Part shown: positions 7,650 to 11,737 of the stretch, one piece after another
Position numbering within the stretch: the first letter of the stretch is position 1
Layout: every line of letters starts with the position of its first letter
NCBI GenBank assembly: GCA_003249625.1
Contig: QKII01000038.1
Span: 1-11,737, forward strand
Origin: Propionivibrio sp.
GTDB taxonomy: Bacteria > Pseudomonadota > Gammaproteobacteria > Burkholderiales > Rhodocyclaceae
Length of the DNA stretch: 11,737 nt
Direction of reading: 5' to 3'
The notes under the pieces: model-generated
Told to the model about the DNA's origin: nothing
The model's input: the letters and a program-made list of their open reading frames with translations, nothing else
Databases searched by the model: none
Position numbers and translations under genes: made by a program

Positions 7650-8263
7650 TGCGATGCCCCCGCGTCCCCCCAGCGGGCCATCAGGGTATGGCTGACACCG
7701 ATCTGGTCGAGGAGACGGGCGACGACGAAATCGACCAGATCACCAATTTTGCTGGGATGATGGTAGAAGCCCGGGCTCGGCGGCAGGATGATGGCTCCTG
7801 CGCGAGCCAGTCGCAGCATGTTTTCCAGGTGGATGACCGAGAAGGGTGTTTCACGTGGAACCAGGATCAGTTTGCGTCCTTCTTTCATCGCCACATCGGC
7901 GGCACGCTCGATCAGGTTGCTGGCGAGCCCTTGGGCGATCGCCGCCAGCGTGCCCATCGTGCAGGGGCAGACGATCATTGCGTCGGGCGGGTTGGATCCG
8001 CTGGCGACCGGCGCGAACCATTCCTCACGGCCATAAACCTCCAGGGTTCCTGGCAATGCATCGAAACGACTGCGAAAAAAAACTTCGGCATCGGCGGCGC
8101 GTGCAGGTAGCTCAAGTTCCATCTCCTGTCGGGCGACGATCTGCGCGACCTGCGAGTAGAGCAATTGGACGCGGCAGCCAGCCTCAAGCAGACATTCGAG
8201 AAGACGGAGGCCATAGGGCATGCCGGAGGCGCCGGTGAAAGCGAGGCAAATGGTCTTAGCCAT
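7646..8263 (-). CDS. ubiX: Flavin prenyltransferase UbiX
   Basis: A 205-residue UbiX/Pad1-family enzyme. It attaches a dimethylallyl group to FMN to make prenyl-FMN, the cofactor of UbiD-type (de)carboxylases, notably in ubiquinone synthesis. The FMN-binding start FTGASGMPYGLRLLECLL (9-26) is intact. So are CPCTMGTLAAIAQGLASNLI (99-118), ERAADVAMKEGRKLILVPRE (119-138), TPFSVIHLENMLRL and PPSPGFYHHP (161-170). These are the regions that bind flavin and prenyl phosphate. No ubiD is in the window, so its partner must be encoded elsewhere. The ATG at 8261-8263 lies 8 nt inside the preceding membrane-protein gene, and the stop overlaps the LON-domain gene, so it is an internal operon gene. Being next to an isoprenoid-annotated membrane protein is notable. 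Confidence 0.95.
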   Translation of the reverse strand: MAKTICLAFTGASGMPYGLRLLECLLEAGCRVQLLYSQVAQIVARQEMELELPARAADAEVFFRSRFDALPGTLEVYGREEWFAPVASGSNPPDAMIVCPCTMGTLAAIAQGLASNLIERAADVAMKEGRKLILVPRETPFSVIHLENMLRLARAGAIILPPSPGFYHHPSKIGDLVDFVVARLLDQIGVSHTLMARWGDAGASQ

Positions 8264-8798
8264 GGGGAGTCGAGGGAGTGATGAGGGTGGGGTCGGCGAG
8301 CAGACGGGCAGCTATCAGGCCGTTGATGATACCGAAGATCAGGGCGGCGACGGCGAAAACGGGTACCAGCAGGAAAAGCCCATTGTGCGGGATGAGCCAG
8401 AGCCGCGCCAGCAGAAGTTGCCCGCCGATGTGCGCGAAAGCGGCAAGGATGCTCCAGCTGACTGGCCCGAACCAGCGTTGCGGCAGGCGGACGGCGATGC
8501 CCAGCACGAGCAGGCTGGTCACCGCCCCGGTGAGGCTCATGAAGAATCCTGGCGAAAGCAGGTGACCGAGAAGAATTCCCCCGGCCATCACGCGCAGCCC
8601 GCACACCCACGCCGCGGTACCCCAACCAAACCGGGCGAGGACGATCAGCGTGACGATGTTCGACAGACCGGGCTTGACCCCGGGCAGCGGGAGCGGAATC
8701 GCTGCGTCGATCAACGCCAGCCCGATTGCCGCAGCAGCAAGGCTGGCAATGCGATGATCCTCGGGCGTAGTAGTCAGCCTAATAACTGAGCGAGTCAT
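8256..8798 (-). CDS. Gx transporter / heptaprenyl diphosphate synthase component I-like membrane protein
   Basis: A 180-residue integral membrane protein with about five to six hydrophobic segments. PGVKPGLSNIVTLIVL is the family hallmark, followed by RVMAGGILLGHLLSPGFFMS. These match the family once annotated as heptaprenyl diphosphate synthase component I and now usually called Gx transporter, with an ECF S-component-like look. The actual substrate is not established. The start chosen is ATG at 8796-8798, so the gene overlaps the upstream NusG_II gene by 20 nt. A longer in-frame reading to 9104 only shadows that gene and lacks family resemblance. The pair NusG_II + Gx recurs in many genomes, which suggests a two-part membrane complex. 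The stop TAA (8256-8258) lies inside the start of ubiX. Confidence 0.85.
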   Translation of the reverse strand: MTRSVIRLTTTPEDHRIASLAAAAIGLALIDAAIPLPLPGVKPGLSNIVTLIVLARFGWGTAAWVCGLRVMAGGILLGHLLSPGFFMSLTGAVTSLLVLGIAVRLPQRWFGPVSWSILAAFAHIGGQLLLARLWLIPHNGLFLLVPVFAVAALIFGIINGLIAARLLADPTLITPSTPHG

Positions 8799-9153
8799 AC
8801 GCTTCCTTGCGGCCGGTGATCTGGACGCTGATCTGGTTGGGGGCACAGATGGCGATTTCCCCGGCACGTTCCAGCCAGCCCTGACGGACGCAGTACTGGT
8901 GAATGCCAGGATCGGAAACGACGCGGACGCGTCCCTTGACAACGGCGATGGTAGTGATGCCGAGCGGTCCAGACACCTCGATCTGACGGTCTCGGGACAG
9001 ATCGAGCTCGGCGAAAATGTCGCCATTGAGCCGGACGACCGCCTTCTCCGCGGTGCCGCTTTGCCAAGCCAGGGAGAAAGAAAGCACACAGAACGCCGCG
9101 CCAACGAAGGCGATCAGCCAGTCGCCGCCACGGACCAGCGAAAGCCAGGACAT
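8779..9153 (-). CDS. NusG domain II-containing membrane-anchored protein
   Basis: A 124-residue protein. One N-terminal membrane segment (about 12-31, LIAFVGAAFCVLSFSLAW) is followed by a short beta-rich domain of the NusG_II family. Family features seen are VRLNGDIFAELDLSRD, VRVVSDPGIHQYCVRQGWL and GEIAICAPNQISVQI. The two cysteines in the last two are about 14 residues apart and probably extracytoplasmic. From memory, family members often carry an additional cysteine before the first (CPDxxC-like); here that place is DPGIHQYC, so it is absent. The name is structural: this is not the transcription factor NusG. Its ATG overlaps the rapZ stop as TGATG. The 20-nt overlap with the Gx protein downstream suggests they work together. 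Role unproven. Confidence 0.85.
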   Translation of the reverse strand: MSWLSLVRGGDWLIAFVGAAFCVLSFSLAWQSGTAEKAVVRLNGDIFAELDLSRDRQIEVSGPLGITTIAVVKGRVRVVSDPGIHQYCVRQGWLERAGEIAICAPNQISVQITGRKEAYDSLSY

Positions 9154-10013
9154 CAGGGTTTTCCGTTCGGTTCCGGCGACAGTTCGCGGTGGCGGACCAG
9201 CACCCGTGCGCGGTCACGGAAGTGCTCGCCAAGCCATTCAGCGAAATATACCGAGCGATGCTGGCCGCCGGTGCAGCCGATCCCGACGGTCAGGTAGCTG
9301 CGGTTGTCGCGGACGTAGCACGGAAGCCAGGTGCCGATGAAACGGGCGATATCATCGCGCATCTGTACGACCTCGGACTCCGCTTCAAGATAGTCAATGA
9401 CCGGCCGGTCTCTTCCGCTCAACGCACGCAGTGACATCTCGTAGTACGGATTGGGCAGGCAGCGAACGTCAAAAACCAGTTCGGCGTCGAGCGGCACGCC
9501 GTGCTTGAAGCCGAAGGACTGGAACAACAGCGTCAGTCCCCGGGCGCTGTCTCGGACGATGAATTGCCTGATCCAGTCGCGCAGGGCGTTCGGCTTGAGA
9601 TCGCTGGTGTCGATGTGGTGGCCGAGTTCGGCAAGCCGTTCGAGCCGCCTCCGCTCCTCGGCAATCGATTCGGTGAGGGTGTGCTGCTCATCGGCCAGCG
9701 GGTGGCGCCGCCGCGTCTCGAAATAACGTTTGAGCAGCGTGTCGGTCTTGGCATCAAGAAAGAGGAATTCAAGTTCGACTTGCCGAGCGCGAAGCTCCGC
9801 AAGCTGTTGCGGCAACATGGCGATGCTGTCGCCCCCGCGGATGTCGATTGCCGCCGCGATCTTGTCGTAGCCGCGCTGCCCAAGATGGTCGACCAGCGGG
9901 TGCAACATTTGCGAGGGCAGGTTGTCGACGCAATAGTAGGACGCGTCCTCGAGGATGTTGAGGGCGATCGATTTTCCCGACCCGGACAGGCCGCTGATGA
10001 TGACGATGCGCAT
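9153..10013 (-). CDS. rapZ: RNase adapter / nucleotide-binding protein RapZ
   Basis: A 286-residue protein of the RapZ (YvcJ/UPF0042) family, whose normal length is about 285. The Walker A motif GLSGSGKS lies at 8-15, after MRIVIIS. Other conserved stretches are YYCVDNLP, AAIDIRGG, FLFLDAKTDTLLKRYFETRR, RHPLADE, HIDTSDLKP, SFGFKHGVP and DVRCLPNPYY. The C-terminal RNA-binding domain carries GIGCTGGQHRSVYFAEWL. In enterobacteria RapZ guides RNase E to GlmZ and senses glucosamine-6-phosphate; whether that RNA circuit exists here is unknown. The start is ATG at 10011-10013, matching the family N-terminus; ATG at 10025 would add four residues (MLAG). RapZ is often encoded near hprK/ptsN, but here it leads a membrane/flavin operon, overlapping the next gene by one base. 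Confidence 0.95.
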   Translation of the reverse strand: MRIVIISGLSGSGKSIALNILEDASYYCVDNLPSQMLHPLVDHLGQRGYDKIAAAIDIRGGDSIAMLPQQLAELRARQVELEFLFLDAKTDTLLKRYFETRRRHPLADEQHTLTESIAEERRRLERLAELGHHIDTSDLKPNALRDWIRQFIVRDSARGLTLLFQSFGFKHGVPLDAELVFDVRCLPNPYYEMSLRALSGRDRPVIDYLEAESEVVQMRDDIARFIGTWLPCYVRDNRSYLTVGIGCTGGQHRSVYFAEWLGEHFRDRARVLVRHRELSPEPNGKP

Positions 10014-10098
10014 GCCTGCGAGCATAGCGGAAGGTTGCGAACACCGGCAAGCCGGGCTGACATACACTACGACTCATCCAACAGCGTTGCCTGCCGCC

Positions 10099-11268
10099 AT
10101 GAATCTTCTTCCGCTTCCCTTCCTAGACCGCTTGGTCGCCATCCGCCGCGACCTTCACGCCCATCCCGAACTGGCCTTTCAGGAAACCCGTACTGCGGAC
10201 GTTATCGCAAATGAACTCGCCGCCTGCGGCCTCGAAGTCCATCGCGGCCTGGCGGGTACCGGCATCGTCGGCGTCCTGCGCAAAGGGAGTGGTGGGCGTT
10301 CCGTCGGCCTGCGTGCAGACATGGATGCGTTACCGCTGTCGGAAAAGAACGTTTTTTCCCATTGCTCGACGAGGCCGGGGAGGATGCATGCCTGCGGCCA
10401 CGACGGCCACACGACAATGTTGCTCGGCGCAGCCCTCTTCATGGCCGAAAACCGCGACGCCCTGGATTTCGAGGGAACTGTTCATTTCATTTTCCAGCCG
10501 GCTGAGGAGACGGATGGCGGAGCTGACGTAATGATCCGCGATGGACTTTTCGATCGTTTTCCGATGGACGCCGTTTTCGGCCTGCACAACTGGCCTGGCG
10601 TTCCGGTTGGCGAACTCGCCGTGATGCCGGGGCCCGTGATGGCCGGCACCTGTTCCTTCGAAATCGCCATCAACGGGCAGGGCTGCCATGCCGCAATGCC
10701 GCAGCAGGGCCTCGATCCCCTGGTCGCGGCCAGCCATTTGGTCCTCGCTCTGCAGACGATAGTGTCTCGCAACGTTGATCCGTGCGAGGCGGCGGTGGTC
10801 AGCGTCACCCAGATCCACGGTGGTGAGTCATTCAACGTGATTCCCGACGATGCGGTTGTGCGGGGCACGATTCGCGCGTTCAATCCGGAGGTGCAGGCGC
10901 TCGTCGAAGCGTCGCTCCACAGGATTTGCGCCGGGATCGACAACACCTTCGGGGTTCATTCGCAGGTTTCCTTTGCGCAACGCTATCCACCGACCATCAA
11001 TAGCGCCGCGGAGAGTGCGCTTTGTGGCGATGTCGGCGCGCAGGTCTTCGGTGCGGCTAACGTTCGCCGGAATGAGCTTCCTTCGACAGGCGCGGAAGAT
11101 TTCGCCTTCATGCTGCAGAAGAAACCCGGTTGCTACGTCTGGCTGGGCAATGGTCCCGGTTCTGGTGGCTGCACCCTGCACAATCCGCACTACGACTTCA
11201 ACGACGCGATCATCCCGCTCGGCGTGACCTACTGGGTGCGCCTTGCAGAGAGCTATCTGCATCGCTGA
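10099..11268 (+). CDS. M20 family metallo-amidohydrolase (M20D, hippurate/IAA-amino acid hydrolase type)
   Basis: A 389-residue cytosolic metal-dependent amidase. The signature order is complete: DLHAHPELAFQE (18-29), GLRADMDALPL (70-80), HACGHDGHTTMLLGAA (97-112), FQPAEE (132-137), GLHNWPG (161-167), HAAMPQQGLDP (197-207), STGAEDF (329-335) and HNPHYDFND (361-369). Predicted metal ligands are C99, H101, E137, H163 and H361, all present. Members hydrolyse N-acyl or N-aroyl amino acids such as hippurate or indole-acetyl amino acids; the substrate cannot be assigned from sequence. The start is ATG at 10099; an in-frame upstream extension to 9955 overlaps rapZ on the other strand and has no family resemblance. 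INGQGCHAAM has Cys196 where Gly or Ala is more usual, just before the conserved H197. Single gene, divergent from rapZ. Confidence 0.93.
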   Translation: MNLLPLPFLDRLVAIRRDLHAHPELAFQETRTADVIANELAACGLEVHRGLAGTGIVGVLRKGSGGRSVGLRADMDALPLSEKNVFSHCSTRPGRMHACGHDGHTTMLLGAALFMAENRDALDFEGTVHFIFQPAEETDGGADVMIRDGLFDRFPMDAVFGLHNWPGVPVGELAVMPGPVMAGTCSFEIAINGQGCHAAMPQQGLDPLVAASHLVLALQTIVSRNVDPCEAAVVSVTQIHGGESFNVIPDDAVVRGTIRAFNPEVQALVEASLHRICAGIDNTFGVHSQVSFAQRYPPTINSAAESALCGDVGAQVFGAANVRRNELPSTGAEDFAFMLQKKPGCYVWLGNGPGSGGCTLHNPHYDFNDAIIPLGVTYWVRLAESYLHR

Positions 11269-11285
11269 CCGGGTGGTGAAAAAAT

Positions 11286-11343
11286 GTTAAGCGGATAAAT
11301 TATGCATTCACATTAGCGGATTTATCCATTACATTAACCGCTT
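11286..11343. repeat. AT-rich cluster of direct and inverted repeats upstream of the receiver gene
   Basis: GCGGATAAAT (11291-11300) and GCGGATTTAT (11316-11325) are near-direct repeats, each preceded by TTAA or TTA. GGATAAAT (11293-11300) is also the exact reverse complement of ATTTATCC (11320-11327). GGATTTATCC (11318-11327) is itself a palindrome with a TT centre. GTTAA (11286-11290) mirrors TTAAC (11334-11338), and AAGCGG (11289-11294) mirrors CCGCTT (11338-11343). This fits a regulator-binding region; no known motif is recognised. Confidence 0.5.
11307..11335 (+). promoter_or_regulatory. Putative sigma-70 promoter of the receiver-domain gene, with palindrome in its spacer
   Basis: TTCACA (11307-11312) matches five of six -35 bases. 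TACATT (11330-11335) matches four of six -10 bases, at the ideal 17-nt spacing. The palindrome GGATTTATCC (11318-11327) sits within the spacer, where a bound repressor would block RNA polymerase. The start codon is about 43 nt downstream of the -10. Ribosome binding site weak. Confidence 0.4.
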
Positions 11344-11377
11344 GTCTTTCTTCCTCGCGAATGGTTGGGCAAGCAAA

Positions 11378-11737
11378 ATGAATAAGAAGGCGTCAGTGGG
11401 TGGGCCGGGAGCAGTAACTGGGTGCAAACCGCGAATTCTGGTGGTCGACGGATCGCGCGTGGTCCGGGCGACATTGACCAAGCATCTCGGAGAGGACTTC
11501 GAACTGCTTCAGGAAAGCAATGGCGAGTCGGCTTGGCAGACCTTGTTGCTGGATGGGCGGATCGATGCCGTCGTGTCGGGAATCAGTCCGCCCAAGCTCG
11601 AGGCGCGCGAGTTGCTCGGGCGGATCAGGGCAAGCGCTGTGCGGCGGGTCAAGGCTGTCCCGTTCGTTCTCATCGTTTCCGATCTGGAAAACCCGGCAGT
11701 GGCCGATCTGCCGAACTGGCCAGGCGTCGCCGGTTGC
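11378..11737 (+). CDS. Degenerate (pseudo-)receiver domain protein, 3' end outside window
   Basis: The frame from ATG 11378 is open for 120 codons to the window edge. Residues 19-27 read RILVVDGSR, the beta1 strand and acidic pocket of a CheY-like receiver, but the second acidic residue of the usual DD pair is Gly25. The strand normally ending in the phosphoacceptor Asp reads IDAVVSGISPPKLEARELLG (62-81), with Gly68 in the Asp place. The usual MP-x-x-DG that follows is PPKLEA. The switch serine may be kept in FVLIVSD (96-102). Phosphorylation by a histidine kinase is therefore unlikely. Similar receivers in related bacteria head larger signalling proteins (for example with GGDEF output), but the output domain lies beyond this window. 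The first 17 residues are an extra, low-complexity tail. Confidence 0.75.
   Translation, partial: MNKKASVGGPGAVTGCKPRILVVDGSRVVRATLTKHLGEDFELLQESNGESAWQTLLLDGRIDAVVSGISPPKLEARELLGRIRASAVRRVKAVPFVLIVSDLENPAVADLPNWPGVAGC

Noticed and set aside
8799..9104. N-terminal extension of the Gx-transporter frame
   Set aside because: The extra residues are arginine/serine/proline-rich out-of-frame translation of the NusG_II gene; the hydrophobic family part starts near 8798.
10021..10046. Minus-strand TTGCCG-N18-TATGCT as a rapZ promoter giving a nearly leaderless mRNA
   Set aside because: Both boxes match only four of six bases, and the -10 overlaps the alternative rapZ ATG; could easily be chance.
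9501..10214. Plus-strand open frame (237 codons) opposite rapZ and into the M20 gene
   Set aside because: Antisense to an intact rapZ and overlapping a real M20 start; the sequence shows no family signal.

Overview
The window looks like a piece of a betaproteobacterial chromosome, most likely from the Rhodocyclales (inference from protein character and gene order; no search was possible). It carries the conserved origin-side block rpmH-rnpA-yidD-yidC-mnmE on the + strand. It also carries a cyclic-di-GMP signalling gene, a TSUP exporter, a tightly packed minus-strand operon, an M20 amidohydrolase and the start of a response-regulator-like gene. Codon use is GC-rich throughout, with more AT at the left end (about 1-800).

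Layout. 2-154: a short piece of dnaN (beta clamp) that enters from the left edge and stops abruptly. 173-202: rpmH promoter. 240-4047: rpmH, rnpA, yidD, yidC and mnmE. The first three overlap by 4 nt at each junction, and mnmE starts inside the end of yidC. This block makes ribosomal protein L34, the protein subunit of RNase P, two membrane-insertion factors and a tRNA U34-modifying GTPase. A strong hairpin with a T-run lies inside the 5' part of rnpA. 4083-6014 (minus): a membrane CACHE-PAS-GGDEF diguanylate cyclase, convergent with mnmE and with a plausible sigma-70 promoter. 6228-6995 (plus): a TauE/SafE (TSUP) permease.

7005-10013 (minus): five genes in the order rapZ, NusG-domain-II protein, Gx-transporter/HepI-like membrane protein, ubiX, LON-N-domain protein. 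Each overlaps the next, by 1, 20, 8 and 4 nt, so they are probably one translationally coupled operon. The middle pair (NusG_II anchor plus Gx membrane protein) resembles, from memory, the EetA/EetB pair of flavin-based extracellular electron-transfer loci. That pair sitting beside the prenyl-FMN synthase UbiX is the most intriguing functional association in the window.

10099-11268 (plus): an M20D amidohydrolase divergent from rapZ. 11269-11377: an AT-rich, repeat-bearing promoter region. 11378-11737: the N-terminal part of a receiver-domain protein whose phosphoacceptor aspartate is replaced by glycine; it runs off the right edge.

Most of the window is ordinary housekeeping. No CRISPR array, tRNA, rRNA, insertion sequence or defence system was seen. 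The items most worth checking are the dnaN remnant, the intragenic rnpA hairpin, the NusG_II/Gx pair and its operon, and the degenerate receiver with its palindromic promoter.
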